From contig CM057135.1 of assembly GCA_029964075.1 (NCBI GenBank), positions 23,772,863 to 23,836,862 of the forward strand: a stretch of 64,000 bases of DNA, written 5' to 3'. The notes below the pieces were generated by a model. It did not search any database and was not told where the DNA came from. It saw only the letters and a program-made list of their open reading frames with translations. Shown piece by piece: positions 1 through 11,900 of this stretch (position 1 is its first letter; each line of letters opens with the position of its first letter). The stretch is from Patiria pectinifera. Lineage: Eukaryota; Echinodermata; Asteroidea; Valvatida; Asterinidae. The position numbers were made by a program, and so were the translations under genes.

Positions 1-262
1 TTAATTTTTACATTCAACGGCAATATGTATTTAACTTTCAGGGTCGATGGTCACACCATTCTTCTCGAGAGTGAACTCAAGAAACAACTGCAAGTTCCGG
101 CTGATGTGACTCAACGATGCATCAATCTGCCTGGAAACTTGCAGTTGTTCCCTGTCTACTTGCAGGCGCTCACGCTCCAAAAGTAGACGCTCTCTCTCAA
201 GAAGAATGATGGACTCGTTGGAATTGAATCTTGAGCTCGATGATGGTGGTGCTGGTAGGGGT

Positions 263-1431
263 CAGTGTTGGAGCAAAGGCTTTGACCCTCAAGGCCAAGG
301 CCAAGGCTTTGACCCCCAAGGCCAAGGCCACGGCCAAGGCTTTGACCCTCAAGCCTCAAGGCCAAGGCTTAACCCTCAAGGCCAAGGCCAAGGCCAAGGC
401 CCTGTTTTATGAAATGACCACTGATATAGAACTAATTATAGTCACATGAGTGACACATCATCACGCAAGGGCGGATGCAGAACACAATTTTTTTTGGGGG
501 GGGGGGGGCAAAGTAATTTTGGTTCCCCCCAAAAAAGTGGGTCTGTGGTGCGATTTGAGGCAATTTCTGACCGTTAAATTTAACCGATGTTTTTTGAGGA
601 AAAGATGGTGGTGTACTCATTGCCTGCCTTTATTACGACGTCACATAAAAAAAATGGTTTCGTTTTTTTTTTTGGGGGGGGCATGGCCCCTTTAGACCCC
701 CCTGGATCCGCCCTTATCATCACGAATTGCTCGTTACAAAGAACAACATTTCTTTAATTGCAATCAACATGCTCGCATAGGCCTACACCGTTTTATGACT
801 GCACTGTATCTATTAAAGTATAGGTTCAGGTCTTCAATATGGTTTAACTTAACAAAATAATGATTTACTTCTATATTGACACACAATTCTCCCAAGTGTA
901 ACAAAAGGGGGATCCAAGAAATTGATTTGGGAAATTTTTATTTGCTGGCCCAACATGGTCAGAAATATCAGCATTATCTAAAACAGATACATGCAAATCT
1001 TTAGCACTTATCAGGGAGACATATACAACCAATCAGATCTATTCCATAGTTATATGCAATTAAAGTGATCGTTTCATTAGCCCCACAAATGTACGGAATA
1101 TTTTTGCAGCAAATCTACTACAATGGTAACAAAATGTGATGCTACAAAAGTGGAAGTGTGCCCAGCACACAAATCTATAGGGTGCTTCCCTCCTCCATGG
1201 TAATACGATTAAAATGGTAACAGCAAAATTTCGAACAGATTTATCTGGAAAATGCAAAAATCTATGGGCCTTGAAGAGCCTTGACTCAAAATTGCAAGGC
1301 CCTGAACCCTCAAGGCCTGGGCCAAGGCCAAGGCTTTTGCCCTCAAGCCTCGAGGCCAAGGCCAAGGCCCTAAAATCCAGCCTTAAGGCAGCCTTAAGGC
1401 CAAGGCCCAGCATCAAGGCACTACATCACTG
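263..1431 (-). mobile_element. hAT-type non-autonomous element inside Harbinger ORF1 (left arm)
   Basis: This is the counterpart of 49712-50873, with target duplications GTAGGGGT at 255-262 and 1432-1439. It carries the AAGGCC-type minisatellite at about 282-405 and again at 1270-1415. It is present in both arms, so the insertion is older than their divergence. The apparent repetitive reading frames over the minisatellite are not genes. Confidence 0.87.
466..715. mobile_element. MITE nested in the hAT element (left arm)
   Basis: Inverted ends are AAGGGCGGATGCAG and AAGGGCGGATCCAG, followed by poly-G/poly-C stretches. Direct repeats of 8-9 bp, ATCATCACG, lie at 457-465 and 716-724. TIR style and duplication length suggest another hAT-derived MITE. 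Its partner in the right arm is 50428-50671. Confidence 0.8.
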
Positions 1432-2110
1432 GTAGGGGTTGATCTTTGCCGGAGTTAGCTGCTGCCAAAGACTCATCCTGATCCTCGAACTCCTCTTCTA
1501 TTCTTATCTCAGCAGTTGTGACGGCTTAAAAAATAAGATATACAGGAAAACAGATTTATTAAGATTTAAGATTTATCATATTAATGTCCAATCATATGTA
1601 TTGCATGTATTAATGATTTATATTATAGTGATTGAAAGCAAATAGTTATTTTGTGAAACAAATTATATTTACAAAAATATTAAATTATCAAAAATATGAA
1701 GTATTTCTTTCAAGAAATACAAACAAGTTCTCTGAACTGTTAGTCTTGTATATTCTTTTGAAAAATTGTAGCGCTACTAGTATTCTGTCAGCATTCTTAC
1801 CTTCAGCGACTATGTCCATCAGGAAATCAACTTCTGGTTGGAGTGGGTCTGTTTCTCCTTCCTCCTGATTAAGGATGCCATCCTTGGCAATGGGCAGCAA
1901 TGCCTCCAAAACAAAATCGACTGTCTTGTTTGTGGCTGGCTTCTCACCTCCTCCTGAATAAAAACAACAACAACTTTAGAAAGTGGTCTAGGACTCTAGG
2001 TTCATACTCATTACAGGCATGAGAATGAATTGCAATGAAAAAATACATGAAATTTGTTCCAAAAGGGGGAAAATGTGTGCAATCAAGCAAAAAAAATAAT
2101 AATACCCATA

Positions 2111-2475
2111 GGCCCAAAAATAAGTCTCCGGTTTCTGGTATGCGCGCGCGTCGCTGTAGCCATGCGCGTCGGCAAAATGAAAAAGTTTTTTTTTCAATGA
2201 AAGATGATGTCTCAAAACCGCCAAACTCACTGGTTTGACTGGAATCCTGCTGCTGCACAATTTTAACGTGTTTTTAGATTAGATTATGGTCGAGAATAAG
2301 CTTTATGTGACCTCTCTGGACTCCCATATATTTGCACTAAGTTTAGTCGGGCACCATTTGCAGTCATCAGCACACATTTGAAGCAAAAAATCAGGTAAAA
2401 AAAAAAAAAAAACCGCGTCACCGCACCACTTTTTAGGCAAGCTCCATACCAGAAACCGGAGACTTTTTTTTTGCC
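2111..2475. mobile_element. MITE family 1, copy in left arm
   Basis: Terminal inverted repeat GGCC, poly-A, then AGTCTCCGGTTTCTGGTATG, matched in inverse at the other end. It is flanked by the 3-bp duplication ATA (2108-2110, 2476-2478). A 3-bp A/T target duplication is usual for Harbinger-type elements, so these may be mobilised by such a transposase (inference). The interior is non-coding. Confidence 0.82.
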
Positions 2476-2605
2476 ATAACTGGCTAAAAATAAATTAAAG
2501 TGCAAAAATTTTGGCCAAAAAAACAAACAAAACAAAGCAAAACAAAAACAATTAATCCCTGTTTCAACAGAAAGAATCTCATGCCTGTCATAAGCATTTT
2601 CAGTC

Positions 2606-3165
2606 GGTTCTACTAAAATGCGTCAGCAAGCGTCAATAAGTGTCAACTGGCTTCAACAAACTTCAACGGTCGTCAATCCAGCGTCAACAAATTTTGTAGA
2701 ACTTAGAAGTTTTGGAAAATCTAAAACAGCTTTATAGTACAAATGGCAACAAAGAACACCTGCAGCATATAATTTAAAGTAAAATCTATTTCAAAAGTTT
2801 TTTTTTCAACGCGAAACGTACGACAAGCTGTCGAGTTTGTGTTGGCTGCCATTTTGTTTACGTGAAGCTAGCCATACTACACATGCCTGACGTGTACAGA
2901 GCCATACTACGCATGCGTGAAGTGTACAGCGCCATCCAAACAAGATGGGGGGCAACACTCGACACACTTGTCGTACATTTCGCGATCAAAAAACATGTTT
3001 TTAAATAATTTCAACTTGAATAGATTTGCAGAAGATGTTCTTTATTGCTTTTTCTACCATGCATTATAAAGCTACTTTTAATTTTCGAAAGCATAGGCTA
3101 TACAAAATGTGTTGATGCTTGTTGACAATTACTGTTGATGCTTGTTGACGAATTTAGTAGGAACC
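2606..3165. mobile_element. MITE with GTCAA-repeat inverted ends (left arm)
   Basis: The ends read GGTTCTACTAAAATGCGTCA and, inverted, GGTTCCTACTAAATTCGTCA. Each leads into a short tandem series of roughly 11-bp units containing GTCAAC/TCAACA. TTTTCAGT occurs directly outside both ends and may be the target duplication. An inner inverted pair (2812-2850 and 2945-2985) surrounds the GCCATTTTG-containing centre. It is in both arms, in intron 1 of Harbinger ORF1. Confidence 0.65.
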
Positions 3166-4153
3166 TTTTTTCAGTTGTCGTTGAGATGATTGATGAAAAA
3201 AAAGCAGTGTCAGATTTGCACATTCTTTCCTATAGGCTTATCTGACTTTTCATGTTGAACTAGTTCTAGGTCCTATAGCCTAACTAGAAATAACATAAAA
3301 ATAATAAAATATTTAATAATAATAGGCCTAATGTTAGGCCTAATTAATAGGCTATTTTATAAAGTATAATATTTACCTGTTCTGTTCATGTCTCGGTGAT
3401 ACGTCCTTGCTTTCCTGGTCATATCCTGCCATTTCTTTCGTATTTTCTGGTAATCTCTGGGAATGCCTCCATTCTCAACAAGTACTTTCCCTGCCTCTTT
3501 CCAATAGTGGATCTTTTATACTTTTTCCACGTTTGCCTTTGATTTTTTGCCTTTGCAACTGCTGCCGAAGAGCTCATTCAAGTGCTCGTGCACATTACAT
3601 GACATACTGGCACAGAACAGCGACTTCTTCATGGGTCCAGTTTTTAGGCCGTTTTTTTTCCACATTTTCCATTGTGCTCCGTTCGTCATGTCTAATGACT
3701 CCGACTCTCAGTTCCTGCTGATTTCGTTCAGTTTTCGCGCGACAGAATCACTACGCCGATCCAAATAAACCCCCATAACAATCAATGCACTAAACTTACC
3801 TTGAAAATTGCAGGCAGATGAGAGCAGACGACATCAAAAGATGACACTTTTGGACAGCAAATTTCTTCCAATCATTTCAAGTTTTTCCCGCGTTTTGCAG
3901 ACGTGTTGATTCCAACGACTATTTTGTGACTAAAACATTTTCAAACATAAATTTGTTGTAGGTGAGAAAAGAAGTAGGCTCGTCCAAGAAATGTATGTCA
4001 GTAAAACTGAAAATGCAACGCATCGCCCTTACGACGCGTTTAGTGAAATTGTTTGCAGAACACGTCGCAGCTACGACGTGTCGCAGGGCTGCGACGCATC
4101 GTAAACCGTGCGACGCGTCTTAAGTTAAGAAGAGTTTAGTGAAATCGGGTGCT

Positions 4154-4807
4154 GCACCCGATTTCACGAAGCGCTGCGACGCGTCGCAACTCGAGTTACG
4201 ACGTGTAACACGTCACAACTCGCGACGCGTAGGTATCTTCCATTTCACGAAAGTTGCGATGTGTTGAACGCGTCGCAAGTTCCTTGACAACGGCTTAAAA
4301 CACGTCGCAAGTTACGACGTGTCTAGTGGTCATCGCAAAATAAGAAGAGTCATTTCTAAGCCAGTTTTATGCCACAAACATTACATTAACGAGATTATAA
4401 TACCGAGGCAATGTGTGTAAAGTTGTAAATAGAAAATTCATTGAATTATGAATTAGACCGGAATATTAGAGTTGAAATTTCAAAGTAGCTATACAGTCCA
4501 ATGAGAGCTTGTTTTTCTTCACAATTGCATTGCACGGCCGCCATTTTGTTTTACGTTTTAACAAATTTCGAGCTGAGATCCGACGACTTTTTGTTGAATA
4601 TCAGACGACTATTTACTGTACGCTGACTAAAGACATAAAACAGTCACCGAGTTGTGCTATAAATACACCTACGACGCGACGCACTTACGACGTGTTTAGT
4701 GAAATGGATCGCAGGACGCGTCGCAGCTGCGACGCATCGTAGAGATACGACGCGTCGCAGCGCTGCGATGCATCGTAAGTTACGAAGAGTTTGGTGAAAT
4801 CGGGTGC
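4154..4807. mobile_element. Short non-autonomous Harbinger derivative (left arm)
   Basis: This is the counterpart of 46327-46980. Its end faces the end of the ORF1-bearing element at 4152 across one base, giving a GGTGCTGCACC joint. Both TIR arrays of ACGACGCGTCGC-type units are visible. Confidence 0.8.
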
Positions 4808-4902
4808 TGGTCACTGATGCGTGTACCAGTCCAGTGAATGGTGTGTCCTGTACGTTGCTCGCGTATGGTCGCGGATATCGCTGACTTGTTGGCTAGCTAC
4901 GA

Positions 4903-5148
4903 CTGGGGCCAATTTCACGGTGCTGCTATGCACAACAAATTGCTTAGCACAAAAAAGTCTGGCTTATAAAAGCAGGTTACCAGCCAAAACTATACGTGAT
5001 GCATATTGCTCGTGATTAATATTTAGCTGTTGTTTGCCTAGCATGAAAATCACATGGAGTTTTGACTGATAACCTGCTGCTATAAGCCAGACTTTTTTGT
5101 GTTGAGCAATTTTTTGTGTGCTTAGCAGCGCCGTAAAATTGGGCCCAG
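4903..5148. mobile_element. MITE with ~105-bp terminal inverted repeats (left arm)
   Basis: The outer segments pair for about 105 bp each with few mismatches, from GGGGCCAATTTCACGG at the start to its imperfect inverse at the end. Both arms contain AAAAAAGTCTGGCTTATA. A short loop of about 35-40 bp separates them, so the element can fold into one long hairpin. No coding sequence. Confidence 0.78.
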
Positions 5149-5682
5149 CTAGTGACATAGAGGATCCAATGTCGGCCCTCTCTGCTGACATGAAATAATT
5201 TCAAGAGTTGGACAACGGGTTTCGGGGACAAATCCCGTGCGGTCATGTAGGGTGGGAGCGTTCTCGAGTCATTCTTTGATGATTGGGATGGCTTTATCCA
5301 CTGAGCATGGCACTCACATCACATGACACTTAACAATCTGTACGAAGCACCTTCATGTCCCTAACTTGGCCAGCGAAATCCTGGGAGTTTCGGTTGTGAT
5401 GCTCCATGTTCCCAACCAAGGTGGATATGACACTGTAACTGTAGCTGCTAAGCAGTGGCACATTGAACCTATCCTAGATACGATGGGGCGAAGGGGGAAT
5501 GTGTCTTAGGTAAGCCGTAGAACCGAGGGCGGGGGGGGGGGGGGGGTTCCCAGATTGTAGGATAAACCGTCTTGTAGAGATTCTCGGAAATTTGCTTCAG
5601 CAATTTGTGAGCGTGTCATCGACTCTGAGGCGTGAGACTTGCTAGGTCGGCATGTCAACGTTTGTGACTGACTGACTGACGG

Positions 5683-5741
5683 ACGGACCGACCGACCGAC
5701 GGACCGACCGACCAACCGACCGACCGACCGACCGACCGACT
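5683..5741. repeat. (GACC)n / (CGAC)n microsatellite, left arm
   Basis: This is an interrupted 4-bp repeat of about 60 bp. The right-arm counterpart is nearly pure and clearly longer, so the locus has changed length between the arms. Confidence 0.9.
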
Positions 5742-5961
5742 TGATGATTTGTTGACCAGCTATCCCGCATCTAATAAACCAATTCACGTATACGTGAATT
5801 GGTATCCACAACCGTGATCAAGTTCATGCCGTAGTTCATAAAGTGTGGCACAGAGGCTCACGTGCCGTTGCACACCTATGCAGTGGTCGCTGGTTTAGTG
5901 GATAATGTGACATAAAGGTAAATTAAGGTTATTGTTTACATTCATTTGTTTTCTTCCCCAG

Positions 5962-8900
5962 CTGCCACGTTTCGGCGCCCGTTTCGTATTTCTTGCGGGA
6001 GCTTTTGTCACCGGCGGTTGCAGCGTCCTGCTGGGGTACGTTTTATCTGCTGGCATTGCTGCTTTCTGTTGCTTTACAAGATGTTTATTAATTTTATTGC
6101 AAATCAGGCCCCCTTTAAAAGAAAACCCCTCCTTGAAAGGAATAAGGAATACAGCGCTATAACACCACAATAACGAACATTTGGCTATAACGAACATCCC
6201 CTTTGACTCTCCAAACATTAAATGTTATGATAACGCACAATAACAATAACGACCACTATTACGAATATGTTTTAATGGACCCCATAGTGTTCGTTTTGTC
6301 TTTGGCGTTGTACTGATGGGTGCATACCTATGTTCCCTAATATCTGTGTTCCCCAATACCTATGTTCCCCAATACCTATGTTCCCCAACCCTAACTCTAA
6401 ACCTCATCCTAAGGATTTTGGAAAACATCGATATTTGGGAACGTCGGGTAGACCCCGTACTGATATATGTATGTATCCTTTTCCCCTTTAAACTCTTTAT
6501 TGGGTTTTGAGAACGATTAACTGAAGAGATACATGTATATTTTGCTGGTCCCAGGGGGGCCGGCTTACACTCCCCTTCCAACCTGACTGTCCAAAAACAG
6601 ACTCACTCACTGACTATCACTTGTGAATTAAACCTTCCTAAGTCTAATTGTGGCCTAAACGTTTGAAATGTGCACGATTACCCCATATGCAAATAAAAGG
6701 GTTAAATCCGGCTTATCATAACACGTGTAGGCCACACTCATGCAACAAAAATTAGGTGAATATATTAAAGCCTGTCAGTGAATATATTAAAAGCCAAGTC
6801 ATTTTCTTCTTCTTGCAGCTTCGTTGGGGATATGCCTACATTGGCAACCTTTACAGGTTTCACTTTTGCCATACGGACCCTAGAAGGCCTTGGATCGTCC
6901 GCCTGCAATACTGCTATAGGTGCCATTCTCACCTACACCTTCAAGGATAAGGTCGGCGTTGCAACAGTAAGTACATATTTTACTAAGGGAATAAATGTGT
7001 GCTCGAGAGGTTTTTATCACTCTGTTTAAGACCGCTTAGAGTCTGGGTGCTGATATCCGGCTCGGGTAATTATCAGCACCCAGACTCTAAGCGGTCTTAA
7101 ACAGAGTGATAAATACCGACCGAGCACATATTTATTTCCATTCATAAATACCTTTTCGGTAAAAATATATCAAATAATTCGTTCAAAAAATCCCGATTTT
7201 GTTCAACAAGTTCACTTCATGCTTTTTGAAACACCCTTCTGGCAAAATAATGGAGTGTTCAGCTGGCGAGTAAGATGTAAACAGCCCTTATATGGAGATT
7301 GACGCGCGCGTAGCATGTTCTGCGCGATGTCGCGCAGAACGCACATGGGGCGTTGCGTTTTGAATTTAGAACTATACAATTCTGACTCGCTGGTAGTGTT
7401 GCGCATGCCTACGTGAGGATTGTGAACGCTTAACCAATGAAACGGTAAGAGGCACTGGAATTTTAGGAGTCCACATTTTATTGTGACACTGGAAAAGTGT
7501 TTAAGACCAGCTAGCCATGTCTTTATCATCCGTTTAAGACCGGCCACGTGACGGGCTCTCGACCAATAGGAATAGCTAAACTGTCTGAGGTATTTATGAA
7601 TAAGGAATAATAACACATTTAGACGGTATTTTCGAAAAACGGGGGTCCGGCTTCGGTTAACTTACTGAAAGAAGTTTGTCTATGTAGCCAAATGGAAACA
7701 TTCCAACGGCTTTGCTTCATCTCGTAGGGTTTGATTTGTTGCAAATTGTGGACCGATTATGAGCCGCAGTCCTCCAAAGACAAGGGGCCTAAAGTTCCAC
7801 AGTGTGACAGCTGAAGACGAAGCTGAGGTTTTAAAACTCTCAATTGTCTGTTGTTTTTGCTGCAGTGATCATGACCACTTATACCTTACACTTCACAGTA
7901 ATCATGCGTTTTCCTTTCTGTCTTCTCTCAATGTTTTGTACAACTTAGAGCTTGATGGAAACTGTCACCGGGACGTCGTTTACACTTGCACCAGTAATAG
8001 GCGGACTCTTATATCATGTAAGTATTATCAATCAAGTATTGTAACTGAACTCTAAAAAACAAAACAAGTACAATTGTATACATCTCGAGAGATTTTGATT
8101 AATCCCTTCCCATCCCCCACCCACCTCACCAACAAGCCATTCCAGCCCCGCCCCTTCTGCCCCCTCATGACCACATCCATGCCCACGCCCTGGTGACTTG
8201 TCAAACCCCATGTTGTGCATCAATGGAAGTGGCCATTCGTGAACCCATCTGTGAATTCATTCCTCTTTAATATTCACCACTGATAAAAGACGCATTTGTT
8301 TCTGAACAGGCCGGCGGTTTTAAGCTCCCGTTCCTTGTAAATGGCGGGTTTGTCTGGGCTTGTGTTGCTGTCAATTACTTCTTGATGCCGAAGATTGGTA
8401 AGATTGATTCAAAGAGAATTATTTTTTCTTCACAAACACAATGTCCTCATACGGATCATGTGACTATCTGGGGTTGTTGTGAGCAGTTTATTAGCCTGTC
8501 GCTACGCTCAGAACCACGCCCATGACCACACCCACGACTATGCCAATGACTACGCCCACGATCACGACCATGCCGATGACAACACCAACGACAACACCAA
8601 CTTAAACACGCCCGAAGCCTCCTGACCGTCACCGTTTTCACGAAGAGCCACATAATGTCAAAATTACCATTTTTTCGATTTCGATTTTTTCAATATTTTG
8701 CTTTAAAACAATGTTCTTACCCATAATGTAAGCAAAACATCATTGAATTCCAAGTTACATTAATGTTGCAAGGGGCAGAAATCTCGATAAATGCATTTTG
8801 CATTTGTCGAAGGCCACATACTTTTTGGCCCCTTGAACGTGTACAAAACCTATTGCACGGAAATACGTAAAAGTTATTCAACTGAGATTTCCGTTTTCAC

Positions 8901-11900
8901 GAAGAGCCACATAATTATCTTTGTTACATTTTCAGCTGCGCGCGTGTACTCACTATGGAATTCACGTTGAACAGAAATGGCCAATATGTCGGAAACCTAA
9001 ATTTTCGTTTTTACGAAGAGCAACATATCTTTACTAATAAAGTTTTACCAATTAACTGCTGTATTAGGTATTTAATTACTGGGTTGGCGTAAATTTTAAT
9101 TCAGCTCTCATGGAATCGTGTGATGGTTTCCTTGCTGCACAAAATTGTTGCAAAGTGGTCTTTTTTGCAGTTTTAAATATATGAGAAAATTGTTTTGCGA
9201 TTATCTCGAAAACGCTTTTTCTTCAAAATCAACATAATGTGGCTCTTCGTGAAAACGGTGACGATATGAACACGACGTAACCATGCCCACAACAACACAG
9301 AGACGAAAAGAAAACAATGTTGTGCAAGTGCAGGTGTCTCCACATTAATGACTCACCACATCGACACATATAGCAGCAATTACTGTTGAGTCAGGCTGCA
9401 CACGAAAGCAGTATAGAGCCTGAAAGTTGACCCCTGGTGGCACGCTTCCGGACCCTCGAATAGGATAATTAGCGCGTAAAAGTCGGAGTTTTGAAAATTA
9501 CTTTTGGACCATTGATTTCTTAAAAAGATCACCCTCGGAAAAGGCCTTTGTAAAATTGTTATTAGCATCTCATTGTGTGGAAACCGAAAATCACTTGACG
9601 TAAACGAGAAATATAGAACCAAAAATTGATCCCTCACTTTCGAAAATCCAACATACATGAGGACTATTGGAACTCGGAGCACTCGTACAAAGATAAACAT
9701 TTATGAAATAATTTTGTGGCGGTCATTGGGTTAAAACTGAAAATTAAATAGGAGACAAAGATGTCTTTCGGGACACACATTTTTTTTAATAAACTTGAAG
9801 AACTCCAATTGGCCTCATGGGGAAAAAAGCATATCCTCAATCCTGCAAATTGCTCCATTATTTCTTGAATATGGTCCGTGGAAGGGTGACCACAGCCTGA
9901 ATCCTGCAAAATCCTGCGGCAATGGCTGTCAATATGTTGAGGCTTGGCCAGTGACATCCTGGAGCAGTACAGAGGATTTCAAGCATAATCCAGGCTTATA
10001 TTTATGCATGGCTGATCAAAAACAAAACAAGGTACGGCCCAAGACACTGACAAAGTGCATACTACAAAATCAGTAACGCACTTTTGCCGTGTAACCTCAA
10101 TCATCCAAATTCCTCCACTTTGGCAAAGAGGATTTTGAAGGATTCAGGGTGACCGTTGATAAGAACTGTATTTAAGCAAGCCCAACGTAATCTATAATCC
10201 ATCGGTATAGGTAGGTAATCTCCGCGTCGCAATCATTTTCGTTCCAAGTAAAGGGTTGGGACAACAAACGTGATCGAAAAAGGAGACCTATAGGTACGAA
10301 ACTCCGGATATAAAAGGTTGTAAGTAAAATTCGTTTTTACTCATCTCCAGCTGATTTGTCATCATTTTGTTGTGGAATGCCAGGATAACATTTCAGCATG
10401 AACGTTTCTTGCGGTGATTACGGGTGGAAATCATGGTCAAAAATTATAGCAAGAGAAATGGCAACCCCATGTACACTGTCCATAGAAGGGTCGCGGAGGG
10501 TCCAGAAGCTTAAAGAGAAATGGCTTACTTTCAGGCTCTGTTATCGTTTTTTTTAAACAGAGTGTTATTGCTGCTCCAATTATGTTATCAAGACAAAATA
10601 ATTTCTTTGGAAAGGGAGCCAACATGAGGAAACCGGGCCTATGATTGAAGTTATGAAGCTGCCAGCTGTCTGGGTAGTCTTACTTGCCAGTTCTTTCAGC
10701 TTTCTTGCGTACTCTGCATTGGACCCAGTGCTGGCACCTCATCTTAAGCAGGTATGTCGCCATGGTAACACTGATCGCAGAACCAAATAATGACGTCTTA
10801 TGATTCACCAAAAAACACGCGGGGAGCATGCTTAAAGGCAGAGTACATCATTTGCAGCGATCCAAAATGTTACTGACAAAATTATTATTGTTGAAAAACA
10901 TATTTGGTTTAAAGATGCACTGGTACTTGTTAAATTATTCTGGCATGCCGTCATTTTGAAGAAAACAATAAAAGGACATTTCCAACGACGCGTCTAAAGA
11001 CGCATTTTTGGAAATGTCCGTTAGTAGTTCGTTTTTAATTCGGCAAAGCTGTGAATGAGTGCGTACAAGTGTTGACACGATTGCTATTATTTTGTCAGTT
11101 CAGAGCTTGACATCGCCTATAGCTGCAATCGACTGACTGAGAACGCGGCTTGCCCCGGACGCTGATTCGCGCGCAATTCAAAACATGACTCGGCAAGTTT
11201 TTTCGAGATCTTCGAATCGTTTTCTCGGAACCTACAGCATCCACTGAGCTGAAACTTTATTGGGTTAGTTGTTAAGCACCCTTCTTTAGATTTTGAGCAC
11301 TTTAGTTGCTTCAAACGAAAAAAAAGGCACAAAATGACAAATGATGTACTCTACCTTTCATGATCAAGTAAACTTGATTCCACGATCCTGATTGGTCGAT
11401 CCATGGCAACAAGCTGTGCTACATAATAACCGTGTAGCACGGCCACGGTCCATACTGCACTTCGCATATTGCACTATTAAGATGCACGCGCCGTTCCGTA
11501 CAAGAAGCATCTGTGATAGGCAACCTCGTCCCCTGAGGATGTCGAGCAGTACGCGCCCATCACTACCTGCTCTCTCACCCTGGTATTGGATCATTTGCCT
11601 GTGCAAGATTTTTGAACACGTATGCAAATAAGGAATAGTTTGGTGCCTGCATGTGCGTTACATTAGCGTTTGTTTTTGTATGCGGTGTCTGGGGTAAAAA
11701 CAGAGTCAATTTGTCGCAGCAAGAGCATGGCGTGAGTTACGAAACCACATTTGTTTTTCATTTAAACTGTTACGATCCTATCGAGACAATATTCCGTGTT
11801 CCACTCGCGCTCGCAAGATAACTAATAATGTAGTGCGTCTGTCGGCCGAGTGGTATGTGGGACACAGACGCACTACATTTTCCGTGTTCCACGAGCGCGA

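Larger units (their letters stand above)
31..3672 (-). pseudogene. Harbinger ORF1, Myb/SANT-like, broken (left arm copy)
   Basis: Exons, minus strand: 3672-3377, 1953-1801, and 1524 down to 31, the last split by the hAT element at 263-1431. Exon lengths match the right-arm copy (296 and 153 nt), and the same frame break and stop are present in exon 1. The stop codon is at 33-31, so the gene only just fits inside the window. The transposase half of this Harbinger copy would lie to the left of the window, if it exists. Confidence 0.72.

Noticed and set aside
156-449. GLGLEGQSLG-type repetitive frames at the left end and their right-arm twins
   Set aside because: They lie over the AAGGCC minisatellite of a hAT element, not over a gene.
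7759-8055. 98-codon frame starting upstream of exon 5 as an alternative gene
   Set aside because: It runs across the exon 5 acceptor in another frame; the 69-nt exon 5 fits transporter phase and family sequence better.
8508-8605. CRISPR-like regular repeat
   Set aside because: Units are degenerate and contiguous without unique spacers, and the locus is a eukaryotic intron.
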